Shown piece by piece: positions 13,982-25,000 of a stretch of DNA of 25,000 nt. Position 1 is the first letter of the stretch. Each line of letters begins with the position of its first letter. Origin of the DNA: Chondrilla cf. caribensis (Eukaryota; Porifera; Demospongiae; Chondrillida; Chondrillidae); NCBI GenBank assembly GCA_964020155.1, contig OZ026559.1:1416845-1441844 (forward strand), given 5' to 3'. Made by a program: the position numbers and the translations under genes. The notes below the pieces were generated by a model. It was not told the origin of the DNA, ran no database searches, and was given only the letters and a program-made list of their open reading frames with translations.

Positions 13982-16104
13982 ATGAACCTCTTTATGATCA
14001 TACCACTGTTCTTGGTTGTTACCACTGGTTTGTGGGAACAGACAATGGCTAAAAGCACCAACACTAATGGAGTACTGGATACAGGAAGTCACCATGTGAT
14101 CAAGGTGAGTGTACATGTACAGTTAAAAGTGTTGATCATGCAGACAATAGGGCTAATGTTGGGAAAGAGATTCCACTGGTAGAAACACACAATTAATAAC
14201 ACACATGATTCACAGGGTCAATTGTTTATTTCTCCTTCACCCCTCATCCACAAGAGAACCACCAAACGTCAAATTGCTGAAGTTCCAAATACTGCCTGTA
14301 CTTCTAAGAAAGAAGGGCAGGTACACCCAGTACCAGCTAATAGTAGTGTGATATGGATATGCAGAAATGAAGAATGGAAGCCTTTCAGGTGAGTATTTGC
14401 GCACCTGTAACTATGAAAATGAATTGTGACAAAACCTGCTCAAGTAGATTAATACATGCACATTTCTACTGAATTGTCAATGGTTTCCACCTGACTAAAA
14501 AATCATTTGATGTTCAACTCATCAATATTAGCAATCACCCAATTCAGAAAACAACGTACTTTTCAATATGATATTCCCTAATCATGCTGATTGCAAACCT
14601 GATAGAAGCTCAAACAGAGGTGTTGCTTTCCTTTGAAAGTTCTGACAGTGCTCAAAACAGTACTACAAGTGACGTAGTCCTAATACTGCCATACATGGAA
14701 AGTGTAATACCTATTACATTATAGAAATTCCTGGGACTAGGAATTACTGTCCCTTTGTATTAAGGGGGACTTTGAGTTGGGTTCCACTGTATCCACATGA
14801 TATTAATATTACAATGCCATACACATCCTGTTTGACATACACAAATCTTCACTAGTTTACAGTTGGTAACGTATACTCCACACAAAGTTCAGTCAACATG
14901 AAAACAGGTTTAATTCGAAACTGCTGCAGAAACAGGTCAATTATTGGTACAAAAACACACTGTCAGAAGATAATATCATGTAATACTATGCAATATTCAG
15001 GATATTTGACAATAAAAGAATTGGAGGAAGGCTCTGTGAGCTAGAACCTATTGGCTAACGTTTTAGAAATATCCTGGGATATTCCTACTTCCAATTTTTC
15101 CATACAATACGTCATACATTCAATGCTTAGTCTGTACTGATTTAGTGATGTAACTGACAAACCAGAATCTACAACTCTTTCCCTATCTATCAGACTCAAA
15201 TCAGCTGTAGGAGATACAAGTGCATCCCCTGGGAAGTCTTGTAAAAATATTAGAGATACATTTAGTAATGAGATCTGTGACTCATCAAATCGGCCATATT
15301 GGGTTGCAGTGACTGATTCTTGTTCAGGAGAAAAGCAGACCATACAGGTAGGAACTGTTTTCAGGCAAACAGATAGGATTGTATGTGAATAGTACACTTG
15401 CATACAATGAAGTGCATATTCATTGTACAAAACCACACACAACAAAATTCTCATGATGAAACAATAGTTCAGTTAAAGTGTTGTGCACACATTTGTGTTT
15501 GCGTTCATGTGTACGTGTATGTGTGAATCTCATGAAACATTATCCATACACTAACCACTACATATAACCATAAATACTGTAGACATACTGTGATATGACC
15601 ACTGATGGGGGAGGATGGTCTCTGGTGTGGAAGCACTCATATCGACAGGTCTCCCCACTGACTACAGACATGTTCTATCACAGCTCATTCTACAAACCAT
15701 GTACTAATCTCAGTGTTGGATGGTGCAATGTGCCCAACAAGACAAGACTACAACCAGAAGAAATGATGATAGCTGCCTACCACAATGGAATACTAGTATA
15801 CGCGTACAAGGGAACATTCAATTGGGGAATAGACCACCACTGGAGTGGAGCTACACTGCAGGTGCCTGTCACTCAAATAGTGGACCGTTGTACAGGAAGT
15901 GGAACTGCACCAACACCACGACAAGAAAATGATTTGGCTGGACTTGTTTTCCAGAAAGACAGCACAAAAGGTAACTCAGACACTATCCAAGGTACACTAG
16001 CTAACCCAAGTGACGATGATCGTTGGTATGAATGCCAGCTTCCATCAAGTATTTCATCAACAGCACAGGATGTTCAGATGACGATGGCCATCTACGTTCG
16101 CTGA
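13982..16104 (+). CDS. Copy E: secreted fibrinogen-C-like protein, type III, intact
   Basis: Exons 13982-14104, 14255-14388, 15194-15347 and 15583-16104 join to 310 residues. Signal peptide as in A (cut after TMA), then KSTNTNGVLDTG. Exon 2 module: ACTSKKEGQ...WICRNEEW. Exon 3: SCKNIRDTFSNEIC, PYWVAV, SCSGEKQ. Exon 4: TYCDMTTDGGGW, KPCTNLSVGWCNVPNKT, NWGIDHHW, with hypervariable stretch 15892-16074 and end QMTMAIYVR. The linker matches A, F and G, while exons 2-3 are clearly different from type I. It is the only copy with no TG tract at the start of intron 3; a worn TG-rich patch (about 15490-15525) may be its remnant. Intron 2 is long (805 bases) and holds a repeat end 'gggttccactgta' near 14779. 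Confidence 0.85.
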
Positions 16105-16274
16105 CCATCACCAGACAAACCAGCTACCACAACATGTACTGTAGAGGATTAGATACTGTAGTACAATACTTTATACTGGAGTTAGCTAACATGTAGTGTT
16201 GATAGTGTACTATTAGGTTGTGTGTGATAGCCAGTAGCTGGTGTAGTGTGAAGTGAAAACTATGAATATCATTA

Positions 16275-16620
16275 TTTCAATATTAATTACTGTGAATGTT
16301 CGTTATACTACACACAGTGGAAGAAGTACTATCAGATAGTGTGTCTACAGTACGTAGCTGTATCAATATCACTACATTGGATATAGTATAATATTATACA
16401 ATACATATAATGTACATGAACAACGTGCGGTGGATAGAACACCTCCTACATGTGATGTTACAAAATAACTGAACTTTAAACTCAATACAAACATGGTAGT
16501 GACATAATGTGTTCAGTAAACTGTGCACTTTGCTTCTATGAGAACTCTTGTTATAAAACACACATAAAACCACCGAGGGGAGTTCCTTGTACAAATGGCT
16601 TGATTATATAACCTCTACAG
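16275..16620. other. Short spacer between E and F
   Basis: About 350 bases with no gene and no clear match to the other spacer families. F is therefore closer to its upstream neighbour than any other copy. Confidence 0.55.
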
Positions 16621-16799
16621 CAATGTCCAGTAAACAACTCCACATTGTCTGGTAAACAACTCCACAGTTCCAGATCACATGGTATAAAAGTGGACAGCTT
16701 GTCACACAACAACTAACAACTGTGTTTGCTGATAGTGGGACTGGATCAAGATAACAACTCACTGACTGGCTACTACAAGATTGCAATTCTCTGGGAAAG
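16621..16799 (+). promoter_or_regulatory. Promoter and 5' leader of copy F with a small internal duplication
   Basis: TATAAAAG at 16683-16690. Just upstream, 'atgtc..gtaaacaactccaca' occurs twice in tandem (about 16623-16643 and 16648-16668), whereas other copies have it once. Confidence 0.65.
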
Positions 16800-17760
16800 A
16801 TGAACCTGTTTATGATCATACCACTGTTCTTGGTTGTTACCACTGGTTTGTGGGAACAGACAATGGCTCAAAACACCAACATTAATGGAGTACTGGATAC
16901 AGGAAGTCACCATGTGATCAAGGTGAGTGTACACGTACAGATTGGTCAACATGTAACAAGGAGTGGTATGATGGAGGAGATCTGTTATGTTATAGTTCAA
17001 AACCACACTTCTGTACTAATCCCCCACTTTCCATCTACCAGAGAATCACCAAGCGTCAAGCAGCAGAAGCTCCAAATACTGCCTGCACTTCAGGGAAAGA
17101 GGGACAGGTGTACCACAAACCAGCTAATGGGAGCTTGATATGGATTTGTAGAAGTAGACAATGGACCCCTCATATGTGAGTACATTCACCACACAGATAC
17201 ACTGTGGTAGGAAAGTGGAGGAGGTTAGGACACATATGTACTATGTCACAATCACTTGTCTCCAGTCGAGTAGACATCAGTGTTTGTCCCCTAATAACTG
17301 GACCCAAACTATCATAACTGTCAGCCATCTTTCTATGAATATAACCAACCTAGTTCACATTGAAACAATCTGCTTGGTTGGTGTTTGCACAAACCACGTT
17401 CACTGTAGCTAGATCCACATTTCCCTTCCTGCCTCTTTGGGTGGACACATAAATATGGTATTGTGGGATTTGTGGGTGCAGATGGCAGGGTTAGTATGGA
17501 TTTAGATAAGTAACACACCAGGTGGAGTACGTAGGTGTGTGATAGTGGTATAGAAATACAGAAAAATTATAACTCTAATCTATGTATTCTCTCTCCCACA
17601 GAATCCTCTCAGCCATTGGTATTACTAGTTCACTCCCAGCAAAGTCTTGTAAACACATTAAGAGTGTTCATGATAACCCAACATTTGGTCTACTAAATGG
17701 ACAGTTTTGGATCAAAGTAGGGGATCCCTGTTGGGGAGAGCAGACTGTACAGGTAGTCAC

Positions 17761-17788
17761 TGTGTGTGTGTCTGTGTGTGTGTGCGTG

Positions 17789-17869
<81 letters not shown>

Positions 17870-17880
17870 GTACGTGTGTG
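17761..17880. repeat. (TG)n microsatellite in intron 3 of copy F
   Basis: About 120 bases of TG with a few variant units (TCTG, TGCG, TGCATG, TACG), starting eight bases after exon 3. Confidence 0.96.
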
Positions 17881-17937
17881 CAAAGCACACTGGTGAGAGC
17901 ATGTGTGCAATTCATTCATTACACAACTACTGTACAT

Positions 17938-18160
17938 ACAGTGGAACCTCTCTATTAAAGGACAACACAGAAATTACCTCCCTACAAAGGACACTCTCTA
18001 AGGCACATAAATGCACTTCCCCATAGTGCAAACACATGTTTCACCTTTGAAGAGCAGACCACCTATATAACCTCTACAGTGGACAAAATGACTTGTTCCA
18101 ATGTTCTCTTTATGAAGAGGTCCTACGGTCCAACACGTTTAGAGGATATAGTCCACTTGA
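17938..18160. repeat. Dispersed repeat R1 in intron 3 of copy F
   Basis: Very similar to 2639-2870 in copy A, so the A/F pair duplicated with intron 3 included. It opens 'tacagtggaacctctctat'. Confidence 0.6.
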
Positions 18161-18905
18161 TAGTACATATATTAGTATGATACACTAACACTACATCCAA
18201 TCTTAATTGTATAGACATATTGTGAAATGACCATTGATGGAGGAGGATGGCATCTGGTGTGGAAGCACTCATATCGACAAGTTGGCAGACTGACTAAGGA
18301 CATGTACTACAACAGCTCATTCCACAAACCATGTACTAATCTCAGTGTTGGTTGGTGTAATGAGCCGAACAAGACAAGACTACAACCAGAAGAAATGAGA
18401 AGAAATGATGATAGCTGCCTACCACAATGGAATACTAGTGTATGCATACAAGGGAACATTCAACAGGAACATAGACCACCACTGGACTGGAGCTACACTG
18501 CTGACGCCTGTCACTAGAATAGTGGATCATTGTACAAACTCCAAATCTGCACCAACACCCCGGTCGCACAATACTCTTACTGGATTGATTTTCGGCAAAG
18601 GTGGTTATGATACTATCCTGGGTACATTAGCTAACCCAAATGATGATAGGCGCTGGCAAGGTTGCCGTCTACCATCATATATTTCATCAACACAATACAA
18701 TACTCAGATGACAATGGCCATCTACGTTCGCTGACCATCACCAGACAAACCAGCTACCACAACATGTACTGGAGAGGATTAGATACTGTAGTACAATACT
18801 TTATACTGGAGTTAGCTAACATGTAGTGTTGATAGTGTACTATTAGGTAGTGTGTGATAGGGAGTAGCTGGTGTAGTGTGGAGTGAGAACTATGAATATC
18901 ATTAC

Positions 18906-20257
18906 GACAATCTTACCTATTATTATAGCTCATAGTTTGCATTATACACTGCATACTGTACAAAGTTGGTTGATATACTAAAACAGGTCTGAATATCATT
19001 ATGACATATCAGTTGGAGCTGGTATCTTATATGAGGCAGTGAGCCTATTTGTTATGTTATGAGAATGTTGCCAGTTTAATAGATTAAATCACCATGGAAA
19101 TGAGAGTCTGAAGTACGTAGATATAAAATGGTTTCAACAAGCCAAATAATCACATAACACTAGTTGTGTTACAATGGTCTTGTTCCGACTTCAGGTGCGG
19201 CAATGGTCGCAACGAAACAGTGTAACCACAGCAAGCAATTCCTGGGAAAAGCATATTTATCTTTTCAGTACAGCACACTTGTTGAGTGCACATTGAGTAG
19301 TGTATGTATATAATGGCCCTGGACTCTTAGGTACACATCTCTGATACAGAGAAACCACACACTACACACTCAGTTATCTGGAGTGTCAGCTCATGTGGGT
19401 TGGCTACATAAATACCAACAAGATGACTAAATTCTACATCATGCTAGAATAGTAACCTGTCCAAATGAAATGTACTGGATTGTTTGGATGTTTGATTGAT
19501 GTAATAAAATAGGCCTTACCTAACACACGCATACTATATTATTATATTATACATATGTATAACATGCATGCTACATGCTTCCTGAGTAGGAGTTACATGT
19601 GTTACACCATCACACATAGCTACGTACATAAGAGTAAGGTAATGCTGAGCTTGTACATTTCCTCTACTGTCTGAGTGACCATGTGAAAGCTAACAGTCAC
19701 ACATCGGAGGATGGTTTGATTAGTCAAGACCTGGCCAGGGGTTAAGTATGGAGAGTGTGGAGCTGTATGGCTGACTAGCCACACCAAGGTCAGTGACCTT
19801 TGGAAATGGCCATCTGCGGTTCCCACTGCTTGGATTGCCGCTTGAATATGGACTGACAACCAAGTGGACGTGATGTCCCACTTATCACACTAAAGGTCAC
19901 TGACCTTGGTGAGGCTAGTCACCCATGGTGCTCCACACTCTCCAGTCACACACTCCAACACCCTGCAGTGTGACATCCTGTAGACTACCATATCATACAG
20001 ATGTGCACCCCTACAGTAAACTTGGAATGGGAGACAAGTGAACTGACACAGGGACACCCAACCACATATTACACACATGTACAACAGAACACAATATCAT
20101 GCTGCATGTAGGAATATTGACAGACTGAGTATACACACATACTCCCACCCTGGAGTTTACGAGGTTGAAGCCACTCCATGGTAGGTGGTGGTTTGGTGTT
20201 ATTAGACATTTATTGGATTCTAGAAAAACAACCTTTGTTATTGTCATGAACTGCTCA
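18906..20257. other. Long spacer between F and G (beta start, unique middle)
   Basis: No gene supported. About 18906-19210 matches the beta spacers; 19211-20150 has no match in the window and holds the inverted repeat at 19749-19943. About 20160-20235 again resembles the promoter-distal end of the beta spacers ('gaagcca', 'gacatttattggatt'). Confidence 0.6.
19749..19943. repeat. Inverted repeat with arms of about 52 bases, each with an IR1 nuclear-receptor-like site
   Basis: Left arm about 19750-19801 and right arm about 19891-19942 are reverse complements with about five mismatches, around a spacer of about 90 bases. Each arm contains a perfect AGGTCA-N-TGACCT palindrome (19787-19799 and 19894-19906), the IR1 form bound by some nuclear receptors in other animals. 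It could be a foldback element, a hairpin RNA source or a regulatory site; the sequence does not decide. Confidence 0.7.
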
Positions 20258-20396
20258 CAACAACTCCACAGTTCCAGATCACATGGTATGAAGTGGACAG
20301 CTTGTCACACAACAACTAACAACTGTGTTTGCTGGGACTGGATCAAGATAACAACTCACTGACTGGCTACTACAAGATTGCAATTCTCTGGGAAAG
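20258..20396 (+). promoter_or_regulatory. Degraded promoter of copy G
   Basis: Shared block, but the TATA site reads TATGAAG (20287-20293), missing the TATAAAAG core, and a few bases are deleted downstream ('tttgctgggactgg', lacking 'gatagt'). The upstream 'ccaccacaatgtctgg' part is missing. Confidence 0.6.
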
Positions 20397-20868
20397 ATGA
20401 ACCTCTTTATGATCATACCACTGTTCTTGGTTGTTACCACTGGTTTGTGGGAACAGACAATGGCCCAAAACACCAACACTAATGGAGTACTGGATACAGG
20501 AAGTCACCATGTGATCAAGGTGAACATTTACTAATACAGTAGTAGCACTAATAGACTAGTGGTAGGATCCCAGTCTGAATCCCAGTCTGGTGAGACTGGA
20601 CCTGGTGAACTTGTAGACAAGGAGTGCTGTGATAGTCCAAGGGGAGACTTCCACTGTTAAGACTACAAATAACACACATGATTCACTCAACTCCCTCACT
20701 ATTCCCCCACTTCCCATCTACCAGAGAACCACCCAGCGTCAAGCAGCAGAAGCTCCCAATACTACCTGTACTTCCAAGAAGGAAGGAAAAATACACTCCA
20801 AAACTGATGGGGACATTGTGTGGATGTGTAGAAGTGAAGAATGGATCCCTCAGATGTGAGTGCACCCT

Positions 20869-20891
20869 TCACACACACACACACACACACA
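20869..20891. repeat. Short (CA)n in intron 2 of copy G
   Basis: About eleven CA units just after the exon 2 donor. Other copies lack it. Confidence 0.85.
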
Positions 20892-21231
20892 GACACAAGA
20901 TGTGGGGATTAGTCAACAATACTGCATCACAATCACTTGCCTCACATCAATTCAGATATTGGTTTTGCCGATTTCATCCTCACATCCATATTACATGTGC
21001 ACAATGTATGCTTGTGAATGTGCGTTTTGAGGTACACAAAATACCTTCTTACCAAATTCTCTCCTTCAGACTCATATCAGCTGTGGGAACTACTAGTACA
21101 CTCACTGGGAAGTCTTGCAAACACATTAGAAGTACTCTTAGTAACCAGACGTGTACTCCACAGAGTGGAGGATACTGGGTGAAAGTAGATGATCCTTGTT
21201 CAGATGATGTGCAGACCATACAGGTAGTGAC

Positions 21232-21807
<576 letters not shown>

Positions 21808-22697
21808 GTACATGTTTGCATGCATAGTCATCATGGAGTGATGCTTGAGTGTGTCTGTGTGATGCATTCACTGTATGACATCACACAACAGATTGCAATT
21901 GCACAGAGAGACACGATAGTCCAGTTGATAGTATTACACAATGAATCTGAGACGTTAATAGGCAATTATATTCACACACTAACCACTACATCCAACCACG
22001 TATTCTGTAGATATACGTACTGTGACATGACCACTGATGAGGGAGGATGGCATCTGGTGTGGAAGCACTCATATCTACAGGTCTCTCCACTGACTATAGA
22101 CATGTTCTACAACAGCTCATTCTACAAACCATGTACTGATCTCAGTGTTGGATGGTGCAATGTGCCCAACAAGACGAGACTACAACCAGAAGAAATGATG
22201 ATAGCTGCCTACCACAATGGAATACTAGTGTACGCGTACAAGGGAACATTCAACAGGAACATAGACCACCACTGGACTGGAGCTACATTGCTGACCCCTG
22301 TCACTCAAATAGTGGACCATTGTAGATATAGTAGTGGTGTACCAGCACCTTTCCAATACAGGACTCTCACTGGGTTGATTTTTGCCAAGGAGGGTGATGA
22401 GGATACTATCCGTGGCACTTTAGATCACCCAAGTGAAGATGATCGCTGGGAGGAATGTAGGCTACCATCAAGTATTTCATCATCATCATACCATACTCAG
22501 ATGACGATGGCCATCTACGTTCGCTGACCATCACAAGACAAACCAGCTACCACAACATGTACTGGAGAGGATTAGATACTGTAGTACAATACTTTATACT
22601 GGAGTTAGCTAACATGTAGTGTTGATAGTGTACTATTAGGTAGTGTGTGATAGCCAGTAGCTGGTGTAGTGTGGAGTGAGAGCTATGAATATCATTA

Positions 22698-23440
22698 CGA
22701 CAATCTTCCCAATAATTATAGCTCACTGCTTGCATTATAAACTACACACTGTACAAAGTTGGTCGATATACCAAAACTGGTCTGAGTATCATTATAACAT
22801 ACCAGTTGGAGCTGATATCATGTATGAGGCAGTGAGCATATTTTGTTGTTTAAGTGCTATGAGAATGTTGCCAGTTCAATAGATTAAATCACCATGGAAG
22901 TGAGAGTCTGAAGTATGTAGACAAAAAATGGTTTCAACAAGCCAAATAATCCCATAACACTAGTTGTATTATAATGGCCTTGTACTGACTTCAGGTGCGG
23001 CCATGGTCCTACCAACCACACCTATTCAAATAGCCATGTAGCAATGTGGCTACAGTATGTCAAATTCCATGAAATATAAACAAAATACAAAATACAATAG
23101 TATGTACATACTTATCAGACCATGCACACACTGAAGTACACACACAGTATCACAGACAAAGAGTCATTCATTTTTTAGGGGCTGTTGCAGTTGGGCTAGA
23201 ATCCATGCAGCTGAAGCTCCGCCAAACATATTAACTTCAGTGAAGGTTCTTCTGAACCTAAGAAAGATACCCAAGTAATTTGAGTGTGTGTGTGGGGGGG
23301 GGGGGGGCATCCCCACGATTTTTTGAACTGAAATTACTTGTTTACCTGCAGTTGAAGCCATGCTATAGTGGCAGACAATCTATGGTGGGCAGTGGTTTGG
23401 TACTTTCAGACATTTATTGGATTTCAGAAGAACAAAGTTT
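22698..23440. other. Intergenic spacer, family beta (between G and H)
   Basis: Near copy of the D-E spacer. It contains a run of 14 G at 23294-23307, where the D-E spacer has only a G5 run. No gene seen. Confidence 0.7.
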
Positions 23441-23627
23441 AGTTCTAGTTACAAACCACTCACAGTAAACACCCACCACAATGTCTGGTAAACAACTCCA
23501 CAGTTCCAGATCACATGGTATAAAAGTGGACAGCTTGTCACTCGAGAACTAACAACTGTGTTTGCTGATAGTGGGACTGGATCAAGATAACAACTGGCTT
23601 CTAGGAGATTAGAATTTTCTGGTGAAG
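23441..23627 (+). promoter_or_regulatory. Promoter and 5' leader of copy H
   Basis: Shared promoter block with TATAAAAG at 23519-23526. The leader just before the ATG differs from the other copies ('ctaggagattagaattttct'), lacking the 'cactgactggctactac' phrase. Confidence 0.68.
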
Positions 23628-24376
23628 ATGAACCTCTTTATGATCATAGCACTGTTCTTGGTTGTTACCACTGGTTTGTGGGAACAGACAATGGCTCAGG
23701 AGAATGCCAAAGAGAAGACATTAGATACAGGAAACCACCATGTGATGAAGGTGAGTGCATGAAGACAGGTAGGGTTGTAAGAGATAACTATTGTGACAAA
23801 CAACACACATAACTGACATTGTTACCTACTGTATACCTCTTTCATTACTCCTCCATCCCCCCCCACCAGAGAACCACCAAGCGTCAAGTACTACCTACGT
23901 CTACCTGTACTTCTGGGAGAGAGGGACAGGTTCACCCTGTACCAGCTAATGGGGACATGATATGGATTTGTAGAAGTGGAGAATGGATACCTTTTGAGTG
24001 AGTACAAGGTTTGAGTACATCCACCAGACAACATACCAGGATAGGAACCTAGAGGGACATGAAGGGTGGGGTGTACCTCCACAAAGACTCTCAGAGATCT
24101 CAGTGTTGTTTTACTGATCTCTGCTATTCAACCCTCCTCTCAGTGCTGTTTTACAACAGTGCTACACATTCAGTGCTGTTTATTCCTTATTCTCTACTGC
24201 CCCTTCTCCTCAGACTCCTGGCATCAATAGGAACTGCTTGCTCACTACCTGGGAAGTCTTGTAAACACATCAGAGACACTCTTGCTAACCAGTGTAGTCA
24301 ACCACCACAGAGTGGACTGTATTGGGTCAAAGTAGCTCATCCTTGTTCAGGAGTGGAACAGACTATGCAGGTAGTG

Positions 24377-24428
<52 letters not shown>

Positions 24429-25000
24429 TGTGCGTGGTCATCTGTATGTGTGTGTTATTCTTATTGGATCATGGATGTACGTACTGTACAACTCAACAAT
24501 ACACACTACACTGCGTACATACAGATCCAATACCCTATTCAATACACCTTTGATACGTTTTTGTGTATAATAATCTGTACACCAGCCACCTTATCCACTA
24601 CAGATATACTGTGACATGACCACCAGTGGAGGAGGATGGTCTCTGGTGTGGAAGCACTCATATAAACAGGTCTCCCCACTGACTACAGACATGTACTATC
24701 ACAGCTCATTCTACAAACCATGTACTGATCTCAGTGTTGGATGGTGCAATGTGCCCAACAAGACAAGACTACAACCAGAAGAAATGATGATAGCTGCCTA
24801 CCACAATGGAATACTAGTGTATGCGTACAAGGGAACATTCAATAGGAACATAGACCACCACTGGAGTGGAGGTACACTGATGATGCCTGTCACTCAAATA
24901 GTGGACCATTGTACACAAAGTAGAGCTGTACCAATACCACTACAACATGGTACTCTCACTGGATTGGTGTTTGACAAACAGCTTAACACTGACTCTGATA
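23628..25000 (+). CDS. Copy H: secreted fibrinogen-C-like protein, type II, cut by window end
   Basis: Exons 23628-23750, 23870-23997, 24214-24370 and 24604 to beyond 25000; 268 residues are visible and no lesion is seen. Signal peptide MNLFMIIALFLVVTTG (Ala where others have Pro), linker ENAKEKTLDTG as in B. Exon 2 module STCTSGREGQ...WICRSGEW; exon 3 nearly the same as B (SCKHIRDTLANQC, GLYWVKV, HPCSG). Exon 4: IYCDMTTSGGGW, KPC, GWCNVPNKT, IDHHW; the hypervariable stretch starts at 24913 and runs off the window. Confidence 0.84.
24379..24426. repeat. Short (TG)n microsatellite in intron 3 of copy H
   Basis: About 48 bases, the shortest TG tract among the copies that have one, at the same place after exon 3. 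Confidence 0.95.

Larger units (their letters stand above)
16800..18734 (+). pseudogene. Copy F: secreted fibrinogen-C-like protein gene, frameshifted (type I)
   Basis: Exons 16800-16922, 17042-17175, 17602-17752 and 18215-18734. Signal peptide, linker and exons 2-3 are close to copy A (GKEGQVYHKP, ICRSRQW, SCKHIK, DPCWGEQTVQ); exon 4 starts TYCEMTIDGGGWHLVW with NSS and PNKT sequons. A perfect 10-base tandem duplication (AGAAGAAATG, 18388-18397 and 18398-18407) shifts the frame; the first stop is at 18515-18517 and the product would be 236 residues. The original frame is otherwise open to the family stop at 18734, ending QMTMAIYVR. The lesion lies within a few codons of the different lesion in copy A. 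Without the duplication this would be an ordinary copy, so the damage looks recent, or allelic. Confidence 0.82.

Overview
This is eukaryotic, animal-type DNA. It is AT-rich, has short introns with GT..AG borders, long (TG)n microsatellites and TATA-type promoters, and shows no bacterial operon structure. The protein family (secreted, with a fibrinogen-C-like 'YC-D/E-M-x-T-x-GGGW' core), the small introns and the dispersed repeats suggest an early-branching marine invertebrate, with a sponge as my best guess. The sequence alone does not fix the species.

The window is one tandem array, all on the + strand, of eight paralogous four-exon genes: A 1407-3430, B 4903-6399, C 7466-9611, D 10835-12898, E 13982-16104, F 16800-18734, G 20397-22527, and H from 23628 (cut by the window end). 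The first ~45 bases look like the 3' end of a further copy to the left. Every copy has the same plan. Exon 1 encodes a signal peptide and short linker. Exon 2 encodes a two-cysteine module of about 43 residues. Exon 3 encodes the start of a fibrinogen-C-like domain, and exon 4 encodes the rest. Intron phases are 0, 2 and 0 in all copies. B, C, D and E read through intact (307, 305, 315 and 310 aa). A, F and G each carry a small insertion in exon 4 that breaks the frame.

The copies fall into subtypes: A and F (type I), B, C and H (type II), and D, E and G (more divergent, type III). Seven copies share a promoter block, usually with TATAAAAG about 110 bases before the ATG; D has its own 5' end. 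All complete copies share a very similar ~170-base 3' flank. Intergenic spacers come in families that recur along the array, so it grew by repeated block duplication and was then reshuffled.

The main biological signal is the contrast inside exon 4. Its first ~100 codons and last nine codons are nearly identical between copies, while the 57-61 codons between them are hypervariable, including two positions where almost every copy has a different, unrelated amino acid. Intron 3, between the two halves of the domain, holds a (TG)n tract at the same place next to the 5' splice site in seven of eight copies, from about 48 to 574 bases long. Copy C looks like a mosaic joined near this tract. Together this looks like a diversifying family of secreted, lectin-like recognition proteins (possible innate immunity, symbiont or self/non-self recognition). 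That role is inferred from architecture and variation pattern only.
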